Assembly (NCBI GenBank): GCA_002310175.1 | Contig: DBYG01000030.1 | Span: 16,219-22,967 of the forward strand | Direction: 5' to 3' | Length of the DNA: 6,749 nt | Source of the DNA: Bacteroidales bacterium UBA1192 | GTDB taxonomy: Bacteria; Bacteroidota; Bacteroidia; Bacteroidales; Bacteroidaceae | Shown here: positions 1 to 6,692 of the stretch, in pieces | Position numbering within the stretch: position 1 is the stretch's first letter | How the letters are laid out: each line of letters opens with the position of its first letter | Program-made: the position numbers and the translations under genes | The notes under the pieces: model-generated | Seen by the model: the letters and a program-made list of their open reading frames with translations, nothing else | Told to the model about the DNA's origin: nothing | Database searches by the model: none

Positions 1-3000
1 TTATCCTCAACCATGTGACCGAGTTTGAGCATGTAGGTGACACCCACTGTGGCGCATTGGTCAAAAGGCTCACCTGTGCCACCGTCATAAAGTTGAGTCT
101 TGCCGTATCGGGGCAGCCCAGCCTTATCTGTCCATTCGTTCAGGTCATCAAGAGAAGCTCCATCAAAAATAGGAGTGGCAAACTTGACTCCAAGTTCACG
201 TCCGGCATGACCGAGTACAGTCTCAAATATCTGACCGATGTTCATACGTGAAGGAACGCCCAGAGGATTCAGGACAATATCAACGGGAGTACCGTCAGCC
301 AAAAACGGCATATCCTCCTGCTTAACGACACGTGAAACGATACCCTTGTTTCCATGGCGACCGGCCATCTTGTCACCGACACCTATCTTACGCTTTTTAG
401 CTACATAAACCTTAGCCATCTGGATTATTCCTGAAGGGAGTTCATCACCGATGGTAAGTGCGAACTTATTGCGCTTGTTCTCGGCATCATATTCCTTGTA
501 CTTACGCAAGTAATTCACTATCAGTTTAGATATAAGGTCGTTTGTATGTTCGTCATCTGTCCAGTCATTGGATTTGACGGATGAATAATCCAAAGATTCA
601 AGAACCTTCTTGGTAAAACGCTGTCCCTTTGTGATAACCTCTGTTTCAAGTAAGTCAAAGACACCTTGAGAGGTCTTTCCCTCTGTCAGAACAAGCAGTT
701 TTTTTACAAGTATACCTTTAAGTTCAGCTACCTTATCTTCGAATTCGGCATCAATCTTGGGCAGTCTTGCCTTGTCTGCCATCTTGGAATTACGTGTCTT
801 GATGGCGCGTGAAAACAACTTCTTGTCAATTACCACACCTTTGAGTGAAGGGGAAGCCTTTAAAGAAGCGTCCTTTACATCACCGGCCTTATCACCGAAG
901 ATGGCACGCAGGAGTTTTTCCTCAGGGGAAGGATCAGACTCACCTTTTGGCGTAATTTTTCCAATTAGTATATCACCAGGCTGTATGTAAGCGCCTATTC
1001 TAACGATTCCGTTCTCATCAAGATCCTTAGTGGCATCCTCACTGACATTAGGAATATCAGATGTCAGCTCCTCATATCCGCGCTTAGTCTCACGAACCTC
1101 AAGAATGAACTCCTCAACATGGACAGAAGTCAGGATATCCTCACGTACTACACGTTCGTTGAGTACGATGGCATCCTCATAGTTATAACCCTTCCAAGGC
1201 ATATATGCAACCAAAAGGTTCTTACCAAGGGCGAGCTCACCATTCTGGGTAGAATAACCTTCGGTAAGGATATCACCGGCTTTGACTCGCTGGCCAACCT
1301 CGCAAATAGGACGCAGATCAATGGTCATATTCTGGTTGGTACGACGGAATTTAGGTAACTTATACTCCTTTTCAGCAGGTTCGAAACTTACAAACTCCTC
1401 ATCCTCTGTACGATCGTACAGGATACGGATATATGCAGCATCCACATAAGTAACGGTTCCGTCACCCTCTGCTGTAATCTGGGTACGCGAATCCTCAGCA
1501 AGCTGTTTCTCGATACCGGTTCCTACGATAGGAACTTCCGTCCGCATAAGAGGAACCGCCTGGCGCATCATGTTTGAACCCATCAGGGCACGGTTGGCAT
1601 CATCGTGCTCAAGGAAAGGAATCAAAGCAGCTGCAATAGATGCAATCTGCTGAGGAGATACATCCATCAACTCTACATCTTCTGGTGGAACAACCGGGAA
1701 ATCAGCATCACGACGTGCCTTGACACGGGTGCGGATAAACCTGCCGTTCTCATCATACGGAGCATTTCCCTGACCTATGATCTTGCCTTCCTCTTCCTCT
1801 GCGGTAAGATACAGGACCTCATCATTGTTCAGATTAACATGGCTCTCATTTACCTTGCGATATGGAGTCTCTATAAACCCGAGATCATTAATTTTTGCAT
1901 AAATGCAAAGAGAGGATATCAGACCAATATTAGGTCCTTCTGGAGTCTCAATAGGACAAAGACGTCCATAATGTGTATAATGAACGTCACGCACCTCAAA
2001 TCCGGCACGGTCACGGGAAAGGCCGCCAGGTCCAAGAGCTGACATACGGCGCTTGTGAGTAATTTCGGCCAGAGGATTGGTCTGATCCATGAACTGTGAC
2101 AGTGCGTTGGTACCAAAGAACGAGTTGATTACAGCCGATACAGTCTTGGCATTGATGAGGTCGGTGGGAGTGAACACCTCATTATCGCGTACATTCATGC
2201 GCTCGCGTATGGTACGTGCCATACGTGCCAGACCGATGGCAAACTGGTTGGACAGCTGTTCTCCCACCGTACGGACACGACGGTTCGACAGATGGTCAAT
2301 ATCGTCCACCACAGCGTGTGAATTGACAAGTTCAATAAGATACTTTATGATTTCTATGATATCCTCCTTGGTCAACACACCAATACTCATGTCTGTGGTC
2401 AGACCAAGCTTCTTGTTCACACGGTAACGTCCCACCTCTCCGAGATCATAACGTTTCTCCGAGAAAAAAAGATTGTTTATGACCTCACGAGCACTTGAAT
2501 CATCAGCAGGATCTGCATTTCTCAACTGACGGTAAATATAAAGTACAGCCTCTTTTTCAGAGTTGCAGGGATCCTTCTGAAGAGTATTGAAGATGATGGA
2601 ATAGTCTGATTGACCGGTCTGTTCCTTATGGAGCAGAATGGTTTCGAGGCCTGACTCAAGAATATCATTGATATTGTCTTCTGTAAGTTCAGCTTCACGG
2701 TCAACGACAACCTCATGACGCTCTATTGAAACCACTTCACCTGTATCGGAATCCACAAAATCTTCAATACGGGTCCTTAGCACACGAGCAGCAAGCTTAC
2801 GGCCAATACACTTCTTTAAGCTGGACTTGTTTACCTTTATCTCCTCAGCCAGATCAAATATGTCAACTATATCCTTATCGGTCTCGAATCCGATGGCTCG
2901 AAGCAGAGTGGTTACAGGAAGTTTTTTCTTACGGTCGATATAAGCATACATGACATTATTGATGTCAGTAGCAAATTCTATCCATGAACCTTTGAAAGGA

Positions 3001-3515
3001 ATGATTCGTGCGGAATAGAGAGGGGTACCGTTAGAATGGATGCTCTGACCGAAGAAGACGCCCGGCGAACGGTGCAACTGGGAAACGACAACGCGTTCGG
3101 CACCGTTAATTACGAAAGTACCCTGGGCCGTCATGTAAGGAATCGGGCCAAGGAAGACATCCTGAATCACCATATCGAAATCCTCATGATCGGGATCGGT
3201 ACAATAAAGTTTCAGTTTTGCCTTCAAGGGTACGCTATATGTAAGACCATGCTCCAGACACTCTTCAATAGTGTAACGGGGCGGGTCAATGTAATAGTCC
3301 AGGAATTCCAGGACGAAATTGTTCCGAGTGTCAGCTATAGGGAAATTTTCTGAGAATACCTTATAAAGACCTTCGTTCTTGCGTTTCTCAGGCGGTGTGT
3401 CCAACTGAAGAAAATCCTTGAAAGATTTGAGTTGCACTTCAAGGAAATCAGGACACGGCATCGGGTTCCTGACGGAAGCGAAATTAATTCTCTGATTATC
3501 TTTGTTTGAAGACAT
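1..3515 (-). CDS. rpoB: DNA-directed RNA polymerase subunit beta (5' 1171 codons; 3' end beyond window)
   Basis: Beta subunit of the core RNA polymerase; with beta' it forms the active site and the RNA/DNA channel. I read one uninterrupted frame of 1171 codons from ATG at 3515-3513 to the left edge, with no stop or frameshift. Landmarks in order: N-terminal lobe/protrusion with GTFVINGAERVVVSQLHRSP near residues 132-151; rifampicin-binding segment SQFMDQTNPLAEITHKRRMS at 473-492; MPWKGYNYEDA with Glu780/Asp781; GDKMAGRHGNKG with the two conserved active-site lysines Lys1049 and Lys1057 (E. coli Lys1065/Lys1073). It ends in the conserved GVTYMLKLGHMVED stretch. From memory, Bacteroidales RpoB is about 1270 residues, so roughly 100 C-terminal residues are missing (inference). 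The start fits the family's MSSN... beginning. The leader ahead of the ATG has no Shine-Dalgarno. It is the last gene of the rplKAJL-rpoB order, 122 nt after rplL; rpoC is expected next but is not visible. Confidence 0.99.
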   Translation of the reverse strand, partial: MSSNKDNQRINFASVRNPMPCPDFLEVQLKSFKDFLQLDTPPEKRKNEGLYKVFSENFPIADTRNNFVLEFLDYYIDPPRYTIEECLEHGLTYSVPLKAKLKLYCTDPDHEDFDMVIQDVFLGPIPYMTAQGTFVINGAERVVVSQLHRSPGVFFGQSIHSNGTPLYSARIIPFKGSWIEFATDINNVMYAYIDRKKKLPVTTLLRAIGFETDKDIVDIFDLAEEIKVNKSSLKKCIGRKLAARVLRTRIEDFVDSDTGEVVSIERHEVVVDREAELTEDNINDILESGLETILLHKEQTGQSDYSIIFNTLQKDPCNSEKEAVLYIYRQLRNADPADDSSAREVINNLFFSEKRYDLGEVGRYRVNKKLGLTTDMSIGVLTKEDIIEIIKYLIELVNSHAVVDDIDHLSNRRVRTVGEQLSNQFAIGLARMARTIRERMNVRDNEVFTPTDLINAKTVSAVINSFFGTNALSQFMDQTNPLAEITHKRRMSALGPGGLSRDRAGFEVRDVHYTHYGRLCPIETPEGPNIGLISSLCIYAKINDLGFIETPYRKVNESHVNLNNDEVLYLTAEEEEGKIIGQGNAPYDENGRFIRTRVKARRDADFPVVPPEDVELMDVSPQQIASIAAALIPFLEHDDANRALMGSNMMRQAVPLMRTEVPIVGTGIEKQLAEDSRTQITAEGDGTVTYVDAAYIRILYDRTEDEEFVSFEPAEKEYKLPKFRRTNQNMTIDLRPICEVGQRVKAGDILTEGYSTQNGELALGKNLLVAYMPWKGYNYEDAIVLNERVVREDILTSVHVEEFILEVRETKRGYEELTSDIPNVSEDATKDLDENGIVRIGAYIQPGDILIGKITPKGESDPSPEEKLLRAIFGDKAGDVKDASLKASPSLKGVVIDKKLFSRAIKTRNSKMADKARLPKIDAEFEDKVAELKGILVKKLLVLTEGKTSQGVFDLLETEVITKGQRFTKKVLESLDYSSVKSNDWTDDEHTNDLISKLIVNYLRKYKEYDAENKRNKFALTIGDELPSGIIQMAKVYVAKKRKIGVGDKMAGRHGNKGIVSRVVKQEDMPFLADGTPVDIVLNPLGVPSRMNIGQIFETVLGHAGRELGVKFATPIFDGASLDDLNEWTDKAGLPRYGKTQLYDGGTGEPFDQCATVGVTYMLKLGHMVED

Positions 3516-3554
3516 AAAAGGAAGGATATGATGGAACTTGATACTTTAACGCAC

Positions 3555-3610
3555 AAAAAGGTTAAGAACCCTAGGCAGTCCTAAAGAACCACCGTAGGGG
3601 TTACTTAACC
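3555..3610 (-). terminator. Bulged 22-bp stem-loop plus U5 between rplL and rpoB (probable attenuator or processing site)
   Basis: In the transcribed strand, GGTTAAG (3610-3604) pairs with CTTAACC (3566-3560). Inside it come AA/TT, then CCCTA/TAGGG, then GGTGGTTC/GGACTGCC, closed by a TTTA loop. This gives 22 pairs (three G-U), interrupted only by three single-base bulges on the 5' arm (T, C, C). Five T's (3559-3555) follow the stem directly. The inner helix pairs better as RNA from the minus strand than from the plus strand, where the wobbles become C-A mismatches. It starts 27 nt after the rplL stop and ends about 45 nt before the rpoB start. A partial terminator or RNase site between rplL and rpoB is known in E. 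coli; the same role here is inference. The U-run is short, so leaky termination is more likely than full termination. Confidence 0.7.
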
Positions 3611-3637
3611 ATTAACCTGACAGGCAGGCCTGTGAAA

Positions 3638-4015
3638 TTACTTAAGCTCAACTTCTGCGCCAGCCTCTTCCAGAGTCTTCTTCAGTGACTCAGCTTCGTT
3701 CTTGGCGAGACCTTCCTTAACAACACTGGGTGCAGCGTCAACAAGATCCTTAGCCTCCTTCAGACCAAGACCGCAAGCCTCCTTGACAGCCTTAACGACA
3801 GCAAGTTTGTTTGCACCGAAGCCCTTCAGTACTACATCAAATGAAGACTTCTCTTCTGCAGCCTCAGCAGCGGCAGCAGGACCAGCAGCAGCTACAGCTA
3901 CAGCTGCGGCAGCGGGTTCAATTCCATATTCATCCTTTAGGATGGTTGCGAGTTCATTGACCTCCTTAACGGTAAGGTTAACCAGTTCTTCTGCTAATGC
4001 TTTTAAATCAGCCAT
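3638..4015 (-). CDS. rplL: 50S ribosomal protein L7/L12
   Basis: Ribosomal stalk protein, bound as dimers to L10; its mobile C-terminal domains recruit and stimulate the translational GTPases (IF2, EF-Tu, EF-G). It has 125 residues, the usual size. Residues 1-33 form the dimerising, L10-binding N-terminal domain (MADLKALAEELVNLTVKEV...). Residues 35-55 are the alanine-rich flexible hinge. From about 57 comes the globular domain with the conserved FDVVLKGFGANKLAVVKAVK and GLGLKEAKDLVDAAP segments, ending AEVELK. The start ATG at 4015 gives the standard N-terminus. The 41-nt gap after rplJ is A-rich and has no Shine-Dalgarno. The gene follows rplJ, as expected for its stalk partner, and is followed by the hairpin before rpoB. 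L12 is needed in several copies per ribosome, so an attenuator after this gene would make stoichiometric sense (inference). Confidence 0.98.
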   Translation of the reverse strand: MADLKALAEELVNLTVKEVNELATILKDEYGIEPAAAAVAVAAAGPAAAAEAAEEKSSFDVVLKGFGANKLAVVKAVKEACGLGLKEAKDLVDAAPSVVKEGLAKNEAESLKKTLEEAGAEVELK

Positions 4016-4056
4016 TGTGTTATGATTTTAATAGGTTTGTACTTTTGTTTTGATTC

Positions 4057-4581
4057 TTAATTCTCTCTTTCTCCAAGAGTCTTGAGGACTCCATGGATGG
4101 TGTTTGCACCAGACTGAAGAGCAGAAACAACATTTTTGGCCGGAGACTGCAACAGTGCAATGACATCGGCAATAAGTTCCTTCTTGCTCTTGATATGTAC
4201 CAAAGCCTCAAGCTGATCAGCTCCGCTGTAGAAACTTTCTTCTGCATAAGCAGCCTTGAGACCCGGAATACCGGTCTTCTTGTCAGAGACATCCTTGATT
4301 AGCTTAGCCGGAGCGTTAGCTACATTGGCAAGCATCAGGGCTGTTGTACCCTTCAGAGAATCATAAAGAGGCGAAAAATCTGTCTCCAACTGATCCATTG
4401 CCTTCTGAAGGAGAGTGTTCTTGACAACAACCATCTTCACTTCATTCTTGAAGCACTTTCTGCGCAGGTCGCTAGTAGCGGTTGAATTGAGACCGGTTAC
4501 ATCGACCAAGTATATAGCTGAGTAGTTCTGAAGGGTTTCCTTCAAGGACTCAATAATCAAAGCTTTATCTTCTTTCTTCAT
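4057..4581 (-). CDS. rplJ: 50S ribosomal protein L10
   Basis: Base of the ribosomal stalk: binds 23S rRNA beside L11 and carries L7/L12 dimers on its C-terminal helix. The protein is 174 residues, normal for L10. The family core is visible as SDLRRKCFKNEVKMVVVKNTL (about 37-57, the LRR...K...VVKNTL pattern), KGTTALML at 77-84 and APAKLIK at 90-96. SPAKNVVSALQSGANTIHGV (146-165) leads into the terminal helix. The start at 4581 gives MKKEDKALIIESLKE, matching the usual beginning. Only 14 nt separate it from the rplA stop, and no Shine-Dalgarno is visible. In E. coli and Bacillus the L10-L12 complex represses its own operon through a leader upstream of rplJ; there is no room for a separate leader of that kind here, so any such site would have to lie inside rplA. 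Confidence 0.98.
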   Translation of the reverse strand: MKKEDKALIIESLKETLQNYSAIYLVDVTGLNSTATSDLRRKCFKNEVKMVVVKNTLLQKAMDQLETDFSPLYDSLKGTTALMLANVANAPAKLIKDVSDKKTGIPGLKAAYAEESFYSGADQLEALVHIKSKKELIADVIALLQSPAKNVVSALQSGANTIHGVLKTLGEREN

Positions 4582-4595
4582 AACTATCGGTTTAA

Positions 4596-5294
4596 TCAGA
4601 TTTCATCCAACGACTTAGTATCAACCTTGATACCCTTACTCATTGTGCTTGAAAGATAAAGACTCTTGATGTAAGTACCCTTAGCAGCAGAAGGCTTGAG
4701 TTTGATGATTGTATCAATAAACTCCTTAGCGTTATCTCTGATAGCATCGGCAGAGAATGAAACCTTGCCGATAGAAGTGTGGACGATACCAGTCTTGTCA
4801 ACCTTGAAGTCAATTTTACCTTGCTTGACCTCCTTGACAGCCTTAGCAACATCCATTGTCACTGTACCACTCTTGGGGTTAGGCATAAGTCCACGAGGAC
4901 CCAGAATACGTCCGAGAGGACCAAGCTTTCCCATAAGAGCTGGCTGAGTGATAATAACGTCAATATCCGTCCAACCACCTTTGATCTTCTCTATGTATTC
5001 CTCAAATCCGACATAATCAGCACCTGCTTCCTTGGCTGCAGCTTCCTGATCAGGGGTGCACAGAGCGAGAACTCTGACCACCTTGCCTGTTCCGTGAGGA
5101 AGTGATACCACGCCACGAACCATCTGGTTGGCTTTACGAGGATCAACACCAAGACGAACATCAATATCTACAGATGCGTCAAACTTGGTTGTAGTTATTT
5201 CCTTGACCAACTGAGATGCCTCCTTGAGGGTATAGGCTTTGCCGGCTTCTATCTTAGAAGCGACACTCTTTTGGTTTTTTGTCAGTTTACCCAT
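4596..5294 (-). CDS. rplA: 50S ribosomal protein L1
   Basis: L1 binds the mobile L1 stalk of 23S rRNA and helps deacylated tRNA leave the E site; in many bacteria it also represses its own operon by binding mRNA. The protein is 232 residues, full length. The family signature region runs from about 111 to 145 and includes ALMGKLGPLGRILGPRGLMP and NPKSGTV. The RNA-contact end holds SLYLSSTMSKGI, with Thr217 and Met218 at the positions known to matter for rRNA binding. The start at 5294 gives MGKLTKNQKSV. It lies 33 nt after rplK and 14 nt before rplJ. Its leader on the transcribed strand is A-rich (AAAAAAAGTTTTAAGAA) rather than a Shine-Dalgarno, the usual pattern in Bacteroidota. Confidence 0.98.
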   Translation of the reverse strand: MGKLTKNQKSVASKIEAGKAYTLKEASQLVKEITTTKFDASVDIDVRLGVDPRKANQMVRGVVSLPHGTGKVVRVLALCTPDQEAAAKEAGADYVGFEEYIEKIKGGWTDIDVIITQPALMGKLGPLGRILGPRGLMPNPKSGTVTMDVAKAVKEVKQGKIDFKVDKTGIVHTSIGKVSFSADAIRDNAKEFIDTIIKLKPSAAKGTYIKSLYLSSTMSKGIKVDTKSLDEI

Positions 5295-5327
5295 TTCTTA
5301 AAACTTTTTTTCAGTGAATGCCAGGGG

Positions 5328-5753
5328 TCAGTCTTTAACTGTTATTCCCATACTTCTTGCAGTACCTGCAACCATCGAGATGGCCGACTCAAGTGTAAAG
5401 CAGTTCAGGTCGGGCATTTTGTCCTGTGCAATCGCTGCAACCTGTTCCTTGGTTACTGAAGCAACCTTTTTTCGGTTTGGTTCAGGAGAACCGCCCTTAG
5501 CTCTGGAAGCCTCAAGCAACTGTATGGCTACAGGAGGAGTCTTGATGACGAAGTCGAATGATTTATCACTGTAATAAGTGATTATCACCGGCAGGGTCTT
5601 ACCTGATTTGTCCTGGGTTCTGGCGTTGAACTGTTTGCAAAACTCCATTATGTTCAGACCCTTGGAACCCAGAGCGGGACCTACGGGTGGTGATGGATTT
5701 GCAGCGCCTCCTTTAATCTGTAATTTGATTATTCCAGCAACTTCTTTAGCCAT
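5328..5753 (-). CDS. rplK: 50S ribosomal protein L11
   Basis: L11 sits at the GTPase-associated centre of 23S rRNA, takes part in factor turnover and is needed for RelA sensing of uncharged tRNA. The 141 residues match the family length. The N-terminal domain has NPSPPVGPALGSKGLNIMEF (19-38); Pro22/Pro23 lie in the proline-rich segment where thiostrepton-resistance changes are known in other bacteria. The C-terminal rRNA-binding domain contains SFDFVIKTPP (65-74) and the signature DKMPDLNCFTLESAISMVAG (111-130) followed by TARSMGI. The start at 5753 gives MAKEVAGIIKLQIKGG. The leader directly before the ATG is a T-run then GGAAA, not a good Shine-Dalgarno at normal spacing. It is first of the rplKAJL block, 62 nt after nusG; that gap carries the stem-loops described separately. 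Confidence 0.98.
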   Translation of the reverse strand: MAKEVAGIIKLQIKGGAANPSPPVGPALGSKGLNIMEFCKQFNARTQDKSGKTLPVIITYYSDKSFDFVIKTPPVAIQLLEASRAKGGSPEPNRKKVASVTKEQVAAIAQDKMPDLNCFTLESAISMVAGTARSMGITVKD

Positions 5754-5770
5754 TTTCCAAAAAAATTATA

Positions 5771-5820
5771 TGTAAACACTATACGGAGAACAGTGTAAGC
5801 CTGGTAACAGGCAGCTTACA
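5771..5820 (-). promoter_or_regulatory. nusG-rplK junction RNA with two possible folds
   Basis: On the transcribed strand TGTAAG (5820-5815, containing the nusG stop codon) can pair with CTTACA (5799-5794). The helix continues, past a CTG bulge, into CCTG-TTAC-CAGG. The same TGTAAG can instead pair with TTTACA (5776-5771), with one G-U pair. That alternative leaves room for the inner CCTG/CAGG hairpin and for a CACT/AGTG hairpin (5795-5792 with 5780-5777), giving a three-way junction. The two folds exclude each other. The element ends about 17 nt before the rplK start. An L1- or L11-linked control site, a processing site or a chance fold are all possible. The pairing is seen; the function is inference. 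Confidence 0.35.
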
Positions 5821-6358
5821 GCTTCTCCACTTGCATAAAACTAAGATCTATAGGGGTCTTGCGACCGAAGATCTTTACCATGACCTTAAGTTTCTTCTTC
5901 GCGTTGTCAACCTCTTCAATGACACCATTGAAGCCTGAAAACGGACCGAAGGTGACCTTCACTGTTTCGCCTACAGTGAACGGTACAAGAACTTCCTCCT
6001 GAGTCTCCTCCATCTCATCAACAGAACCTAGAATCCTGTTGACCTCCGAAGGACGCAAGGGCGTGGGATTATCCATGCCACCGAGGAAACCCAAAACATT
6101 GGGACTGTATCTGAGACGCTGCTTGATTTCACCGTCAAGAATAGCTTCCACCAGAACATAACCCGGCAGATAGCTGCGTTCCTTAACGACACGTTTACCG
6201 TTTCGTACCTGAACTACTTTTTCAGTGGGAATAAGCACTTGGGTAATCATATCCTCCAAGCCATTGTTCTTGGCATCGGCCTCAAGATATTCCTTTACCT
6301 TGAGTTCCTTGCCGCTGATTGCCTTAAGGACATACCACTTTTTTTCCAACTCAGCCAT
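5816..6358 (-). CDS. nusG: Transcription termination/antitermination factor NusG
   Basis: NusG binds the RNA polymerase clamp through its N-terminal NGN domain and contacts ribosomal protein S10 or Rho through its C-terminal KOW domain, linking transcription to translation or termination. The protein is 180 residues, normal length. The NGN domain spans about 6-115: KKWYVLKAISGKELKVKEYL at 6-25, the conserved SYLPGYVLVEA at 62-72, and LGFLGG at 89-94. After an acidic linker (EMEETQEE, 115-122) the KOW domain follows from about 126, with VGETVKVTFGPFSGFNGVIE and then KVMVKIFGRKTPIDL. The start at 6358 gives MAELEKKWYV. It lies 8 nt after the secE stop, so the two are almost certainly co-transcribed. 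Its stop codon lies in the stem of the junction hairpin ahead of rplK. Confidence 0.98.
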   Translation of the reverse strand: MAELEKKWYVLKAISGKELKVKEYLEADAKNNGLEDMITQVLIPTEKVVQVRNGKRVVKERSYLPGYVLVEAILDGEIKQRLRYSPNVLGFLGGMDNPTPLRPSEVNRILGSVDEMEETQEEVLVPFTVGETVKVTFGPFSGFNGVIEEVDNAKKKLKVMVKIFGRKTPIDLSFMQVEKL

Positions 6359-6366
6359 TGTTCCAA

Positions 6367-6555
6367 TCAGGGATAAATGAGTTTCATTATTTCCTCAAAG
6401 CTTTTATCCATCAGGAATACAACAACAGCAATCATCAGGGAAGCAACTAAAACGATGACTGCGCTGCTGGTCAGTTCCTTACTTGTTGGCCATGTTGTCT
6501 TATGGACAAGCTCGTTGTAAGATTCCTTACAATTTTGAATGAATTTCTTGAACAT
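6367..6555 (-). CDS. secE: Preprotein translocase subunit SecE
   Basis: SecE is the small essential subunit that clamps SecY in the inner-membrane SecYEG channel. The 62-residue protein is of the short, single-helix type. A basic amphipathic N-terminus (MFKKFIQNCKESYNELVHK) leads to the conserved TTWPTSKEL motif at 20-28, then one transmembrane helix at about 30-49 (SSAVIVLVASLMIAVVVFLM), then a short tail. The start was chosen at 6555. The frame stays open upstream to an ATG at 6696, but that extension would translate straight through tRNA-Trp and into the tuf stop region, and its residues do not resemble SecE. The chosen start lies 16 nt after the tRNA; the leader CAAAGAAGATAGAGAT has at most a weak purine-rich site. 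nusG follows after 8 nt. Confidence 0.96.
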   Translation of the reverse strand: MFKKFIQNCKESYNELVHKTTWPTSKELTSSAVIVLVASLMIAVVVFLMDKSFEEIMKLIYP

Positions 6556-6571
6556 ATCTCTATCTTCTTTG

Positions 6572-6644
6572 CACGGGTGGAAAGGCTCGAACTCTCGACA
6601 CTCGGTTTTGGAGACCGATGCTCTACCAACTGAGCTACACCCGT
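6572..6644 (-). tRNA. tRNA-Trp (anticodon CCA)
   Basis: A complete 73-nt cloverleaf can be folded by eye. Acceptor ACGGGTG pairs with CACCCGT, with discriminator G. The D arm is GCTC-AGTTGGTA-GAGC. The anticodon arm is TCGGT-CTCCAAA-ACCGA, placing CCA at 6611-6609. The variable loop is GTGTC. The T arm is GAGAG-TTCGAGC-CTTTC with one G-U pair. The 3' CCA is not encoded: the discriminator is followed by CAAAG, so CCA would be added after transcription. It sits between tuf and secE, 16 nt before secE, and is probably cut out of a tuf-tRNA-secE transcript (inference). Confidence 0.97.
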
Positions 6645-6648
6645 AGTC

Positions 6649-6678
6649 AATGTCAGCACCACAAGGGTAGCTGACATT
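6649..6678 (-). other. Stem-loop between tuf and tRNA-Trp
   Basis: On the transcribed strand AATGTCAGC (6678-6670) pairs perfectly with GCTGACATT (6657-6649). Inside, past one bulged T, ACC pairs with GGT around a CTTGT loop. This makes 12 pairs. It ends 4 nt before the first base of tRNA-Trp and begins 14 nt after the tuf stop. No T-run follows, so it is not a conventional intrinsic terminator. It may stabilise the 3' end of tuf mRNA once the tRNA is excised, or guide 5' processing of the tRNA (inference). Confidence 0.6.
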
Positions 6679-6692
6679 TATTTGGTTTACAA

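Noticed and set aside
1605..2042. 145-codon plus-strand ORF antisense to rpoB
   Set aside because: It lies entirely within the conserved rpoB frame, its product resembles no family I know, and it has no plausible leader; it is a reading-frame shadow.
3516..3559. Possible separate rpoB promoter of the Bacteroides type (TTTG ... TAnnTTTG)
   Set aside because: A TTTTTG occurs, but no TAnnTTTG at suitable spacing follows. No such -7 element was found on the transcribed strand in any of the intergenic gaps either.
3702..4025. 107-codon plus-strand ORF antisense to rplL, rich in alanine and serine
   Set aside because: Its composition is the mirror of the alanine-rich L7/L12 hinge codons; rplL itself is unmistakable.
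4696..5105. Two overlapping plus-strand ORFs antisense to rplA
   Set aside because: They run opposite an intact L1 gene, with no recognisable product and no start signals; shadows.
5754..5770. T-run (TTTTTTT) just before rplK as an intrinsic terminator
   Set aside because: The nearest strong hairpin ends more than 20 nt earlier and the run almost abuts the rplK start, so termination there is unlikely; more probably just an A/T-rich leader.
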